Shown here piece by piece: positions 34,017 through 43,968 of a stretch of DNA of 64,000 bases. The position numbers and the translations under genes were made by a program. Numbering within the stretch: the first letter of the stretch is position 1; every line of letters begins with the position of its first letter. The stretch is from Pseudobacteriovorax sp. (GTDB lineage: Bacteria; Bdellovibrionota_B; Oligoflexia; Oligoflexales; Oligoflexaceae). The notes below the pieces were generated by a model. It did not search any database. It was not told the origin of the DNA and saw nothing but the letters and a program-made list of their open reading frames with translations. The stretch lies in assembly GCA_013215145.1 (NCBI GenBank), contig JABSRP010000016.1, positions 159,729 through 223,728 on the forward strand. The letters are read 5' to 3'.

Positions 34017-35768
34017 ATGAGTAAAATTGACGTTGTAAAGGAGCAAGTAGCCGCCGAGCTTGCTTTGGTATTAAAAAAGGCATTCGATCAAGACGTTGAC
34101 AGTCATTTGGCATTCCTTGCCTTAGAACGGCCCAAGAATCCCCAACATGGTGATTACGCTTGTCCTTGTTTTCGTTTTAGTAAGTTGCTGGGTTCTAACC
34201 CGAAAGATATATCTGCGAAAGCTGCCGAAGCTATAAACTCAGACTCGCTGCAGTGGTTATCTTCGGCCGAAGCCGTGGGACCTTTTTTAAATATTCGGCT
34301 AAACACTGAGACCTTCGCCAATCATCTATTGCCAGGCATTTTGTCAGGAGATCTAAACTCCCAAGCGTCTCATTCCGGCGAAAAAGTTATGATTGAATAC
34401 TCTCAGCCTAATACTCATAAAGCGTTCCATGTAGGTCACATGCGAAATGTAGCCTTGGGTGACAGTCTTGGGCGGCTTTATAAGCACTGTGGGTACGATG
34501 TCGTCATGGTGAATTACATCGGCGATGAAGGAGCCCATATTGCAAAATGTATCTGGTATATGGAAAAAGTTGGCGAGCAAGCCCCTGAGACTGGTAAAGG
34601 GGAGTGGCTTGGAAAAATGTATGCTGGTGCTTCCAATGCACTAGATTTGGCAGATGCCGAAACAAAAAAAGAACTGAATGAGGAAGTCTCTGAAGTACTG
34701 AGAAGAATTGAAAGCAAATCAGGTGCAACTTACGAGTTTTGGAAAGAAAGCCGTGAATGGTCCATCTCAGATTTTGAAGAGATTTATGAGTGGACAAACG
34801 CTCATTTTGATCACTGGTTCAGCGAGTCCGAAGTATCTGAGGACAGTCAAAAAATCGTCACAGAATTCCTTGATAAAGGCGTGTTCGTCGAAGATCAAGG
34901 TGCTATTGGACTAGACCTGAAAGACGATAAGCTTGGTTTTGTACTCCTTCGTAAGCGCGATGGGAACACATTATATGCAACAAAAGATTTGGCCTTAGCG
35001 CGAAAAAAATATGACGATTTCAATATTCAAAAGTCTATTTATGTCGTGGCTTCTGAGCAAAATTTACACTTCAAACAAGTATTCAAGACCTTAGAAAAGA
35101 TGGGATTTGAGCAAGCAAAAGACTGCTTTCATCTGAGTTATGGGATGGTGGTTGGACCAGATGGAAAAATGTCATCTCGGAAAGGTAATCAAATTATCTT
35201 CCGTGAGCTTAAAGAGTCCATGGAAGCCGCTATGAAAGAAAAATTGGAAAAATATGTAGGTGTCTGGAGTGAGGAAGAGCTGGCGGAAACCACCAGACGA
35301 CTATGCGTCGGTGCTATACGCTATGGAATGATCTGTTCCGATCCCGTTAAAGATATCGTTTTTTCTATGCCTGATTGGTTGAGTTTTGAGGGTAACACCG
35401 GACCTTACCTCATGTATGCCTATGCAAGGACCCAATCGATCCTGGAAAAAGCTGAAAAGAAAGGCTTGCAGCCTTCGGTTGATAGTCTAAAGCTCCTTGT
35501 CCATGAAGATGAGAGCGAATTGATGATTTATCTCAATGACTTTGAATCCGTTATTCAGTCGGCTTGCGAAGCCAATAGACTAAGTAGTATCGCTCATCAC
35601 TTGTTTGATATGGCAAAAGTCTATAGCCGAATGTTATCTAATGTGAGTATCATAAACGCTGAGAGCTCGGAGCTCGCAGGTGCTCGGCTGACGTTAATTG
35701 CAAGTTTTGCAAGGGTCTTAAAGACCGGACTTTATATACTCGGAATGGAACCACCAAGACGGATGTGA
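34017..35768 (+). CDS. argS: Arginyl-tRNA synthetase
   Basis: The 583-residue class I synthetase joins arginine to tRNA-Arg. It shows the N-terminal tRNA-recognition domain, the HIGH-type motif HVGHMRN in PNTHKAFHVGHMRNVALG, the KMSSRKGN form of KMSKS, and a DALR-type C-terminal domain with LIASFARVLKTGLYILG. Only four bases separate it from nadE, so the two are an operon. GAGAGATAAG precedes the ATG. Confidence 0.97.
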   Translation: MSKIDVVKEQVAAELALVLKKAFDQDVDSHLAFLALERPKNPQHGDYACPCFRFSKLLGSNPKDISAKAAEAINSDSLQWLSSAEAVGPFLNIRLNTETFANHLLPGILSGDLNSQASHSGEKVMIEYSQPNTHKAFHVGHMRNVALGDSLGRLYKHCGYDVVMVNYIGDEGAHIAKCIWYMEKVGEQAPETGKGEWLGKMYAGASNALDLADAETKKELNEEVSEVLRRIESKSGATYEFWKESREWSISDFEEIYEWTNAHFDHWFSESEVSEDSQKIVTEFLDKGVFVEDQGAIGLDLKDDKLGFVLLRKRDGNTLYATKDLALARKKYDDFNIQKSIYVVASEQNLHFKQVFKTLEKMGFEQAKDCFHLSYGMVVGPDGKMSSRKGNQIIFRELKESMEAAMKEKLEKYVGVWSEEELAETTRRLCVGAIRYGMICSDPVKDIVFSMPDWLSFEGNTGPYLMYAYARTQSILEKAEKKGLQPSVDSLKLLVHEDESELMIYLNDFESVIQSACEANRLSSIAHHLFDMAKVYSRMLSNVSIINAESSELAGARLTLIASFARVLKTGLYILGMEPPRRM

Positions 35769-35772
35769 TGCT

Positions 35773-37755
35773 ATGGAACTACTTAGAGTTGGGGCGGCTA
35801 CTCTCAATCAAATACCTATGGATTGGGAGGGGAATAAAAGAAGAATCTTATACCAAATTAAGCAAGCTCAGTCCGAAAAGGTGGGAGTCCTTTGTTTTCC
35901 TGAATTGGCGATTACTGGCTACAACTGCGAGGATATGTTTTTCTCGCTGCATGTAGCGCGGCAGTCGGTTCAGATGCTAGTAGAGATCTCTCGGAAGTGT
36001 GAAAATATCGTAGCCTTTTTGGGCCTTCCTGTATTTGCGAAAGGTAGCATGTATAACTGTGTTGCCGTCATTCAAAATAAAAAAATCATTGGGATTGTCG
36101 CGAAAAAAGTTCTTCCAAGAGAAGGAGTCCATTATGAGTCTCGATGGTTTGAGGCCTGGAAATTTGGAGAGGTCAGTCGCATCATTATTGACGGCGATTA
36201 TGTTCCTTTTGGAGACTTAAGATTTGAATTTGGAAAAATAAACATAGGTCTTGAAATCTGCGAGGAGGCTTGGGGAGCAAAAGGATCGGCTAATGCACAT
36301 GCTCTTGCTGGAACTGAGTTGATTGTGAACTGCAGTGCCTCGCATTTCGCTTTGGGTAAATATAAAACCAGAGAAAACCTGGTAAGAAACGCTAGCCGTG
36401 CCATGCAAGTCAATTATATCTATACGAACCTAGTTGGCCTGGAAAGCGGAAGACTAGTTTATGATGGTGGCGTTCTTATTGGCCAGAGTGGAAAGATTAC
36501 TTGCCGAGGAGAAAGATTCGAATGGGGAGAGGGCAGTCTGGTCGTTCATGACATCGATCTTGATGAGGTTAGGGTTGCCAAACTCAGAAACCGATCGTTA
36601 ACCCAGTCCTACGAAAGCGATATGCAGGATCTTATTGTGAAGGGGGACACGATAGTCCACCCTGGTAGGCGCTCAAAGATTGGTCAGGGATTTCTGGGCA
36701 AAGGCAGAGGAAACGGTCATAAAGAAGAAGAATTTTTTTGGGCTGAGGTCCTTGCACTCTACGACTATTTAAGAAAGACTAATTCTAAAGCTTATATCGT
36801 TTCCACAAGTGGTGGCAGTGATTCAGCTAGCGTGGCCGTATTGATCGCTCAGATGATAGCTGTGACTCTCGATAAAGTTGGCCCGGATCAGATGGCAAAG
36901 GTCTTTGGACTCAAGCCGGATGGAGATATCAACGATCCAAAATCCTGGATCAAAAAAATGCTTATTATGGTTTACCAGGGGACAGAAAATAGCAGCGATA
37001 CCACCAGGTCTGCAGCAAAAGGCTTGGCAGAGGGGTTAGGAGCTACATTTTTTGATGTTGATATTCAGGATGTTGTGAATTCCTACACTCATCTAACTCA
37101 GGGAATTATTGGTCGCGACCTTTCGTGGGAGAGTGATGATATCACTCTACAAAACATTCAAGCCCGAACAAGAGCCCCTATGGTTTGGATGATTGCTAAT
37201 ATTTACAACGGTGTCTTAGTCTCCACCAGCAATCGTAGCGAAGCTGCAGTGGGTTACGCTACTATGGATGGGGATACAGCTGGTGGCATCGCGCCGATTT
37301 CGGGGATCGATAAGGTTTTTCTAAGGAAGTGGCTTATTTGGGCCGAGCAAGACTGCCCTTATGGTCTTGGGCCGATTTCAGAATTGTCTGCTGTCAACGC
37401 CCAACAGCCCACGGCTGAGTTAAGGCCTTCGGGAAGTGTTCAAACTGATGAAGACGATCTGATGCCCTATGATGTCTTGAACCAAATAGAAAAATGGTTG
37501 ATACGCGATCGGATGGGGCCTCATTCTATATTAGATAAACTCGAATCACAGTATACAGATATTGATCGTAGGCAATTGCGCGATTATCTGAAAAAGTTTC
37601 TACAGCTCTGGTCGAGAAACCAGTGGAAACGAGAGAGGCTGGCTCCATCTTTCCATCTAGATGATGAGAGTTTAGATCCAAAGACTTGGTGTCGATTTCC
37701 GATTCTATCCTCGGGGTTTAAGAAAGAAATTGACGAGCTCGATGATTACTCTTGA
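35773..37755 (+). CDS. nadE: Glutamine-dependent NAD+ synthetase
   Basis: The 660-residue enzyme amidates nicotinic acid adenine dinucleotide with glutamine nitrogen. The N-terminal nitrilase-like domain has the catalytic Glu in FPELAITGYN, the Lys in KKVLP and the Cys in EICEEAWG. The C-terminal synthetase domain has the pyrophosphatase loop STSGGSDSA and later STSNRSEAAVGYAT. Long two-domain form as in many bacteria. A good terminator follows at 37825. Confidence 0.95.
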   Translation: MELLRVGAATLNQIPMDWEGNKRRILYQIKQAQSEKVGVLCFPELAITGYNCEDMFFSLHVARQSVQMLVEISRKCENIVAFLGLPVFAKGSMYNCVAVIQNKKIIGIVAKKVLPREGVHYESRWFEAWKFGEVSRIIIDGDYVPFGDLRFEFGKINIGLEICEEAWGAKGSANAHALAGTELIVNCSASHFALGKYKTRENLVRNASRAMQVNYIYTNLVGLESGRLVYDGGVLIGQSGKITCRGERFEWGEGSLVVHDIDLDEVRVAKLRNRSLTQSYESDMQDLIVKGDTIVHPGRRSKIGQGFLGKGRGNGHKEEEFFWAEVLALYDYLRKTNSKAYIVSTSGGSDSASVAVLIAQMIAVTLDKVGPDQMAKVFGLKPDGDINDPKSWIKKMLIMVYQGTENSSDTTRSAAKGLAEGLGATFFDVDIQDVVNSYTHLTQGIIGRDLSWESDDITLQNIQARTRAPMVWMIANIYNGVLVSTSNRSEAAVGYATMDGDTAGGIAPISGIDKVFLRKWLIWAEQDCPYGLGPISELSAVNAQQPTAELRPSGSVQTDEDDLMPYDVLNQIEKWLIRDRMGPHSILDKLESQYTDIDRRQLRDYLKKFLQLWSRNQWKRERLAPSFHLDDESLDPKTWCRFPILSSGFKKEIDELDDYS

Positions 37756-37824
37756 GAAGACCTGTTTTTGATGGGAGATTTTGGGTAGAAAATACCCGAT
37801 TAAAGTATTTAAAAACTTACGTAA

Positions 37825-37858
37825 AACCAGAGGCTTAGGTCTCTGGTTATTTTTTTTT
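37825..37858 (+). terminator. Rho-independent terminator after nadE
   Basis: AACCAGAG (37825-37832) pairs with CTCTGGTT (37841-37848) and is followed by a run of nine T (37850-37858). It closes the argS-nadE operon ahead of pilA. Confidence 0.88.
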
Positions 37859-37950
37859 ACAAAATGGGTAAAGCATGCCTACCTACCCTCCGAAAAGATC
37901 TTTAGCAAAACACACGGTAAAAACCAGAAAAAAGGTCTAAGGGGTAACGT

Positions 37951-38481
37951 ATGAAACTTATTAAAGGACTTAATCTTAGAGATAGCGAGGGCGGCTTCAG
38001 TCTTGTGGAACTAATGATTGTAGTTGGTATCATTGGTGTACTGGCTACGCTTGCGATGCCGAGGTTTCGTCAGTTTCAGGCGAAGGCGAAAATGGGCGAA
38101 GCAAAGAATAATCTTACACATATCTTTACACTGCAGCAATCATATCAGCTCGACGAAAACGAATACCTGGGATGGAACGCTTCCTACGGCCGTAACGCCA
38201 ATGGTACCGTAACGTGTCAGGCGCCAGCACAGGCTCAGGATATAGGGTTTGAAATCACTCCTTGTACCAATGCCGCGGCCCCTGTTCCGAGATATGGATA
38301 CACAAGTGTCGTTGCTGCAGCGACCCGACGGTCTCAATTTTCCGCACAAGCACGGTCCGGCACCAATGCAAACAATCTGGTTTGCCCTGGTCAAGGCCAG
38401 CATGGTTTTAGCATGAATCAGAACAAGGAATTCAGCGACCGGTTGATCGGTAACACGAGAGCGATGAGGCTTTGTTTCTAA
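37951..38481 (+). CDS. pilA: Type IV pilin major subunit
   Basis: The 176-residue prepilin has a leader cut at EGG-FSLVELMIVV, where FSLVE carries the conserved Glu5, then a long hydrophobic helix (IVVGIIGVLATLAMPRF). The globular C-terminal domain has four cysteines (TCQAP, TPCTN, LVCPG, MRLCF), fitting disulphide-bonded pilins. It is isolated between terminators, consistent with a highly expressed single gene. No pilus assembly genes are in the window. Confidence 0.92.
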   Translation: MKLIKGLNLRDSEGGFSLVELMIVVGIIGVLATLAMPRFRQFQAKAKMGEAKNNLTHIFTLQQSYQLDENEYLGWNASYGRNANGTVTCQAPAQAQDIGFEITPCTNAAAPVPRYGYTSVVAAATRRSQFSAQARSGTNANNLVCPGQGQHGFSMNQNKEFSDRLIGNTRAMRLCF

Positions 38482-38514
38482 GCCAAAGTTTCGGTATCAC
38501 AAAAGATCCACAAA

Positions 38515-38542
38515 AAACCCGGCCAACATCTGCCGGGTTTTT
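38515..38542 (+). terminator. Rho-independent terminator after pilA
   Basis: AAACCCGGC (38515-38523) pairs with GCCGGGTTT (38532-38540) and ends in T5 (38538-38542). Strong stem with short loop, 34 bases after the pilA stop. Confidence 0.9.
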
Positions 38543-38651
38543 CTATTTTCACCCCTACCGGTACGTCCATTTACCGCTTTCTCTTGTGTTTTCGGGGCCT
38601 CCGCTGTATAGATCTAGAGCGAAACATAAATGATTTATCGAGGAGATTCCT

Positions 38652-39689
38652 ATGGCTTTGGTTCCACTTCGAGCATTGCTAGATCACGCAAGTGAAAACA
38701 ACTACGGTGTTGCGGCATTTAATGTCAATAATATGGAACAGATTCAGGCGATTATGGAGGCTGCTGATGAGACGGACAGTCCCGTGATTGTTCAGGCTTC
38801 TCGCGGAGCTCGCTCCTACTCGCAAGACAAATATCTTGTAGGTCTGATGAAAGCCGCTGTGGAGTTGTACCCACATATTCCCATTGTGATGCATCAAGAC
38901 CATGGCAACAGTCCAGAAACTTGTTTTTCTGCGATCTCTCATGATTTTACTTCTGTCATGATGGATGGCTCTCTTAAAGAAGATGGCAAAACTCCTGCTG
39001 ATTTTGACTATAACGTTGCCATCACACGGAAAGTCGTTGATGTAGCTCATTCCTTTGGAGTATCTGTCGAGGGAGAGCTAGGCTGTCTTGGCTCTTTGGA
39101 AACGGGAGAGGGAGAAAAAGAAGACGGTCACGGGTTTGAAGGAAAACTGACAGAAGATATGTTGCTAACTGATCCTGATGAGGCCGAACGTTTCGTTGAA
39201 CTCACTAAAGTTGACGCTCTTGCGATTGCATTAGGTACCAGCCATGGGGCTTATAAATTCACTCGCAAGCCAGATGGTGCGATTTTAGCGATGGACCGCG
39301 TGCGAGAGATTCACAAACGTTTGCCTAACACGCATCTAGTGATGCACGGATCGTCATCTGTACCCCAAGACCTTCAAGATTTGGTCAATGAATACGGGGG
39401 CGACATCAAACAGACTTGGGGAGTTCCCGTCGAAGAGATACAAGAGGGAATTAAACACGGTGTTCGGAAAATCAATGTCGACACTGATAATCGACTAGCT
39501 ATCACTGGTGCTATTCGGAAAGCCCTGCAAGAAAAACCAAATGAATTTGACCCGCGCTACTATTTGAAGCCGGCCAGAGCAGCTATGAAAGAAGTATGTG
39601 CTCAAAGAATGCAGCAGTTTGGGCAAGCTGGACAGGCTCAAAATATCCGGCAAGTCAGCTTAAGTGAGATGGCAAAGATTTACCGATAG
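38652..39689 (+). CDS. fba: Class II fructose-bisphosphate aldolase
   Basis: The 345-residue zinc-dependent aldolase of glycolysis and gluconeogenesis has the Calvin-type form. Motifs are [13 protein letters not shown], the zinc-binding HQDHGNSPE with the catalytic Asp, GVSVEGELG and [10 protein letters not shown], then [16 protein letters not shown] precedes the ATG. The next gene starts 13 bases after its stop. Confidence 0.95.
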   Translation: MALVPLRALLDHASENNYGVAAFNVNNMEQIQAIMEAADETDSPVIVQASRGARSYSQDKYLVGLMKAAVELYPHIPIVMHQDHGNSPETCFSAISHDFTSVMMDGSLKEDGKTPADFDYNVAITRKVVDVAHSFGVSVEGELGCLGSLETGEGEKEDGHGFEGKLTEDMLLTDPDEAERFVELTKVDALAIALGTSHGAYKFTRKPDGAILAMDRVREIHKRLPNTHLVMHGSSSVPQDLQDLVNEYGGDIKQTWGVPVEEIQEGIKHGVRKINVDTDNRLAITGAIRKALQEKPNEFDPRYYLKPARAAMKEVCAQRMQQFGQAGQAQNIRQVSLSEMAKIYR

Positions 39690-39702
39690 AGGAACACTAG
39701 GG

Positions 39703-40080
39703 ATGACCTGGATTCACTTTAGTATCGTAGGCGCTTTGTACTGTGGCCTAGCTGTAGGTTTTGGAGCATTCGGTGCGCATGCATTAAAAAATATGCTGTC
39801 AGAGTACGCTTTGGGTGTTTTTGAAACCGGAGTGAAATATCAGTTTTACCATGGATTAGCGTTATTGAATCTTGGATTCTTAGCGAGTCGACTTGAAGGT
39901 ACAAGCCTTCAGGTTGCCGGGTATTCTTTTATCGGCGGCGTTATTATTTTTTCTGGTAGTCTCTATACCCTTAGTTTAACAGGGCACAAATGGCTTGGAG
40001 CGATCACGCCATTAGGAGGTGCCCTGTTCATCGTTGGATGGGTCAGCTTGATATTCGCTCTTGCAGCGAAAACCTCTTAA
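39703..40080 (+). CDS. DUF423-family membrane protein
   Basis: The 125-residue protein is a small four-span membrane protein of the YgdD/DUF423 family. Characteristic segments are GAFGAHALK, ETGVKYQFYHGLALL and SGSLYTLSLTG, then ITPLGGALFIVGW. The ATG at 39703 starts the family-typical protein; the frame opens 13 codons earlier inside fba. Function of the family is unknown. Confidence 0.88.
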   Translation: MTWIHFSIVGALYCGLAVGFGAFGAHALKNMLSEYALGVFETGVKYQFYHGLALLNLGFLASRLEGTSLQVAGYSFIGGVIIFSGSLYTLSLTGHKWLGAITPLGGALFIVGWVSLIFALAAKTS

Positions 40081-40274
40081 ACCTCTTCAATGACGCTTTC
40101 GTTGCAAGCCTCTCTCAACCTTTGTCTTAACATCGCAGCTCTATCGTATGCTTTTGACATACGAAGGGTGTTCTGTTCCGAAGGGGCATTCATGAAATCT
40201 GCCACGGCCATTTCGTGATCCTGGATCGCAAAATGATAGGCCTTTTTAAGTCTTTCTTTCTTGATGTGTTCCAT
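40077..40274 (-). CDS. Small helical protein of unknown function
   Basis: The 65-residue, charged, probably two-helix protein (HIKKERLKKAYHFAIQD, then MSKAYDRAAMLRQRL) has AAGGAGA seven bases before its ATG, so it is likely real. Its stop overlaps that of the convergent DUF423 gene by four bases (TTAA). The upstream 353-residue gene ends 12 bases before it, in the same direction. Confidence 0.55.
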   Translation of the reverse strand: MEHIKKERLKKAYHFAIQDHEMAVADFMNAPSEQNTLRMSKAYDRAAMLRQRLREACNESVIEEV

Positions 40275-40286
40275 GCGTGGGTCTCC

Positions 40287-41348
40287 TTAGTCTCTAAAAA
40301 AATTGATATTGGTCGAATGCTTGAGGAGCTGCTGAACGCGGCTATTCCTAAACAAAAGTCGCAGAATTGTGGGACTGTTATGATCGAAAAGATTGATTCC
40401 AAGAGACGACTCTACCAGTCCTACTAAATCAAGTGTTTCTTCAAGCTGGGTCGCATATAACCTGTCCCATTGTTGGTTCCAAAGGGAGAATAGATCAGCT
40501 TCTGTTAAGCTTCCAATCTTGAGTTCTAAAAGCTGTTGTTTTTCACTGTCAGATAAATGAGCGACAATCTGGTTGCTAAAGTTACCTTCTATAGAACGAG
40601 CCAACATTTTTATAGCGGGGAATGATTCTTTTACCGGATCTAGATGTAAGAAGGCAAATAACGAAGATTCGCATGCCTTGATCATAAGTGATATGGGATG
40701 GAATATGTGGGCGACGGGTTGCTGACAAAAATAGGAAGAATCAAAAAAGAAGCAGTTTGCCTTAGTGTCGAGAAAAATCTTATTGTTCATTCCTGGAAGA
40801 TTTTTAAAAACATATCCCTTTTTGCTGATTTCATGTTTAGTAAGATAAAATAAAGATCGATTGAGCACATGGTCGTTTAGGGATACCACAGCCGCACGAT
40901 TAATATTTTCAATACTGGGATGACTTTTGTGATAGAGGTTAAGAGTGAATCGATCATCGAAAATGTTTCGTAGGATTGGACTGATGATTTTTATGAGATC
41001 TAATTTTGACTCTTGTATGACTGCTGCGGGATGTCTTCGCGGACTTCGATCCATTCCAGTGATTGCGTAATCTAGAGATTGAGGATCGTCCCAAGGCCTC
41101 TGAGGCCATCTCAATAAATAGTCATAATTACCTGTAAGAACCGCTGTTGCCTGCAAAGCCATGTGCTTTTCTAGGACATTATCAAACGGTTTAAGCCAAA
41201 CATCGGAAACAGCCTTCTCAAGAGGCCAAAGGTTACGGGTAATGGTTTGCCAGGAGGTATCGCTTTGTCTATCGCTCTGGTGAACCTTGCGGAAGGTATT
41301 GAAGAATACGGTATTGCCGCTACTAAAGTTGTTATTGTTTTGATTCAT
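40287..41348 (-). CDS. Protein of unknown function
   Basis: The product is about 353 residues from an ATG at 41348 with AGGGTGG upstream; an ATG 49 codons earlier (41495) has no ribosome site and follows a long hairpin. No family or motif was recognised. It has WPQRPWDDPQSLDY, a SDSEKQQLLELK helix and an aromatic-rich centre (FFFDSSYF). There is no signal peptide. Likely cytoplasmic. Confidence 0.55.
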   Translation of the reverse strand: MNQNNNNFSSGNTVFFNTFRKVHQSDRQSDTSWQTITRNLWPLEKAVSDVWLKPFDNVLEKHMALQATAVLTGNYDYLLRWPQRPWDDPQSLDYAITGMDRSPRRHPAAVIQESKLDLIKIISPILRNIFDDRFTLNLYHKSHPSIENINRAAVVSLNDHVLNRSLFYLTKHEISKKGYVFKNLPGMNNKIFLDTKANCFFFDSSYFCQQPVAHIFHPISLMIKACESSLFAFLHLDPVKESFPAIKMLARSIEGNFSNQIVAHLSDSEKQQLLELKIGSLTEADLFSLWNQQWDRLYATQLEETLDLVGLVESSLGINLFDHNSPTILRLLFRNSRVQQLLKHSTNINFFRD

Positions 41349-41904
41349 ATACCACCCTATTTTGATGTAAATGGGGTAGTGTTGCGATTGAGGGTCGCAC
41401 TGAAACTCTCGGATACCGTAGTCTATACCTGAACGTAATCGTATTAACTGAATATAATCGGATACTTTACTTGGGAGTTTCTTTTTTGCGTACATTGATT
41501 CGCTTAACAGGAAACACCCCTTTTAGGGTAGTGTTTCCTCAATTCTTACATCATATCCGTGGGTAACCCTCAAATGGGAAGATCTATATAGACTATTTTT
41601 GCTGTAAATAGTTTTGGCAGACAATAAACCAATATTTTCCCTTATGATTTTTTCGTAAGTTTCTTAAAATGCGAATGTTAGCGTCTAGCTAATAGACGAA
41701 ATGATAGATTTGACTCTACGATTAATTATAGACAAAACAGCCCTGTATTCAATATTTTACCCTTCGTTGGCATGGTTGGCATCGCTCTTGTAATACCTAA
41801 GGTGGGACCAAGGTGAGTGTTTAGATTGAGGGAAAACGCACTTTGCCTCTTGCCGATCATATCGGTATCCTAGTTGTAGTGGGGACCATGACTAGGATGC
41901 CGTT
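41349..41904. other. Intergenic region with long hairpin
   Basis: The 556 bases hold no well-supported gene; a 49-codon extension of the leftward gene could occupy 41349-41495. A strong hairpin pairs GGAAACAC (41510-41517) with GTGTTTCC (41531-41538), with inner CCC/GGG pairing at 41518-41520 and 41526-41528. It sits in the leader of the leftward gene. The rest is AT-rich and shows no other structure by eye. Confidence 0.45.
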
Positions 41905-42984
41905 ATGAATCAAACCAAAGGCTCTTCGAATTCGTCGCAAAAGTACCGGATAACAAAGGTCGAGGGCAAACAGTTGCTCGATCAACTTATCTTAGGAATC
42001 AATCAGGGGCCGGAGCCTGATCAGCTACAGCGAAATTTTAAGGAAATTATCATGCTTCTGACAGAACAGGCTCATAAGCCTGTGCTGAGCCAGCAGGATG
42101 TCTCTAGATGTATAGATCTGGCCTATACTATCTTGAACATACTTCATATCCCGAGCCTCGGAATTCATGGCAATAAAATGTATCTTGATCTCCAAGTGGC
42201 AAAGGCTGGATTGTCGAAGCAAAAAGGTGATTTTCTTCAGGAATCTTGGAACCTGAACCTTGCCTCACATGGAAATGACGATGTCTTGGACCAGAGCTTT
42301 TTACTGACAGCTGCAGAAAACCAGCTAAGGCTTTCGAGGATATCCTCTACAAAGTCCCTATTAGAAAGGATTGATCTCGACGACTTAGATCAGCAAGAAT
42401 ACAATCGGGTATTGGAATTGACATTAACTCTGTCTATCTTTACCGGAGAGAATCTCTTCGAAGGACTTTTGCCTAAGTATTCTTTTGCTCAATATGTCGC
42501 CTGGTATAGAACCGTTCGCGAGGCTGTTGATCTTCAAGACCTTAGGCTGATGCTTAGGGAAACTCGTAAAGATCAATTTTTCTACCGTGAACGACGGATT
42601 CTTCACTTTCAACTGTGGGCTCATGCCATCAAAACAAAGCGCTGGCAAAAAGGTCTGGTGCGTATCGCCAGTTTGAAAAAACGTCAGGGCCTTGAGATAA
42701 GTGGACTGAGTCCACTGACGAAGTTTCTACAGGTACTCGAGGAATGCTATGACTATGAAATTCCTTTGGTTAAGAGATTAGAAAAATTAGGTCAAGTGTT
42801 AGGTCGTGTCGATGCCATTCCGCATATTGAAGACGTTGTTCTGATATGGGCGGCATCTGCTCGTTTTTTGATGAGAAGTCGCGTTAAAGATCTAGCAAAT
42901 CTTTGTTTGGACGAATATGGTAAGTACTCCCAACAGTTATCTTTGGGAAAAACTGATGATGTGCTCAAGCTATTTGAATCATGA
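41905..42984 (+). CDS. Helical repeat-like protein of unknown function
   Basis: The 359-residue protein is almost entirely helical with leucine-rich pairs (such as LTLTLSIFTGENLFEGL and FLQVLEECYDYEIPLVKRL) resembling TPR-like scaffolds, but no clean consensus. No signal peptide. AGGA precedes the ATG. It ends 9 bases before the GSCFA gene, so the two are probably co-transcribed. Confidence 0.6.
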   Translation: MNQTKGSSNSSQKYRITKVEGKQLLDQLILGINQGPEPDQLQRNFKEIIMLLTEQAHKPVLSQQDVSRCIDLAYTILNILHIPSLGIHGNKMYLDLQVAKAGLSKQKGDFLQESWNLNLASHGNDDVLDQSFLLTAAENQLRLSRISSTKSLLERIDLDDLDQQEYNRVLELTLTLSIFTGENLFEGLLPKYSFAQYVAWYRTVREAVDLQDLRLMLRETRKDQFFYRERRILHFQLWAHAIKTKRWQKGLVRIASLKKRQGLEISGLSPLTKFLQVLEECYDYEIPLVKRLEKLGQVLGRVDAIPHIEDVVLIWAASARFLMRSRVKDLANLCLDEYGKYSQQLSLGKTDDVLKLFES

Positions 42985-42993
42985 AAGACAAAC

Positions 42994-43968
42994 ATGGAAT
43001 TGCAGACCAGAGTTATCGTGGAGCCACCAAGACGATTGATATCTCATCAAGATTCAATCCTCGCATTAGGGTCATGTTTCTCGGAGAACATGGCAAAAAA
43101 GTTTGAAGAATTTAAGTTTCCTTGTTTAGTTAATCCCACTGGAATCCTATTTAATCCTGCTTCTATTGCTATAACACTCGGCCCTGATTTTCCAAGCATT
43201 ATCAAAGATGATCAACTGACCGTGTTAAAAGACGAACAGTATTGTCATTTTGCGACTCATAGTGATTGCTCACGAGCAACAAAAGACGAGTTATTGTCTT
43301 ATATAAGTGAGGCTTGGCAGGATATGACGAGATTTTTGAAATCCTGTAACACCGTTGTGCTTACTTGGGGGACCGCTTGGGTCTATTGTCTAGATTCTGG
43401 GTTCCCTGTAGCATCTTGCCACAAAGCACCTGGAAATATGTTCAAAAAAACACTTTTGAACTACGAGTCGATTATTGAGCAATATCGAGATTTATTGGAC
43501 TCCACTCTTAAGGATAAGCGGGTCATCCTTACTATTTCTCCTATTCGTCATTTGAGAGACACCTTAACATTGAACCAAGTAAGTAAGTCGGTACTGCGCT
43601 TAGCTGCCCATGATTTAACGGAGGAGTTCTCTAACGTTGAGTATTTTCCCTCATATGAGATCGTTTTAGACGAATTGAGGGATTACCGTTTCTATGAAAG
43701 AGATATGCTTCATCCGACTGACGTCACGCAAGAGTATATTTGGGAGAGGTTGAAAGAGACCTATTTCGATCAAAATACTAAAGATTTTTGTCAAAAATGG
43801 CAGAAAGTCCTTCATGGAATGCGGCATCGACCACTAAACCCTGACTCGAAATCCCATAGACTATTCTTGGAAAATTTGCTTAAGACAGTGAAGACCTTTA
43901 AAGAGGTAGAAACAAAGCATGAGCAAGCATTTCTTAGAGAAAAATTAAAAGCATTTGAAACGCTATAA
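42994..43968 (+). CDS. GSCFA-domain protein
   Basis: The 324-residue protein matches the GSCFA family, SGNH-hydrolase relatives best known from Bacteroidetes. Motifs are ILALGSCFSENMAKKF (the GSCF block), NPTGILFNPASI, LTWGTAWVY and ILTISPIRHLRD. The family's natural substrate is unknown. It is coupled to the preceding helical protein. Its stop overlaps the convergent Hpt-like gene by six bases. Confidence 0.85.
   Translation: MELQTRVIVEPPRRLISHQDSILALGSCFSENMAKKFEEFKFPCLVNPTGILFNPASIAITLGPDFPSIIKDDQLTVLKDEQYCHFATHSDCSRATKDELLSYISEAWQDMTRFLKSCNTVVLTWGTAWVYCLDSGFPVASCHKAPGNMFKKTLLNYESIIEQYRDLLDSTLKDKRVILTISPIRHLRDTLTLNQVSKSVLRLAAHDLTEEFSNVEYFPSYEIVLDELRDYRFYERDMLHPTDVTQEYIWERLKETYFDQNTKDFCQKWQKVLHGMRHRPLNPDSKSHRLFLENLLKTVKTFKEVETKHEQAFLREKLKAFETL

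Noticed and set aside
41349..41495. 49-residue N-terminal extension of the orphan leftward gene
   Set aside because: No ribosome site at the upstream ATG, while the ATG at 41348 has AGGGTGG; kept only as an alternative.
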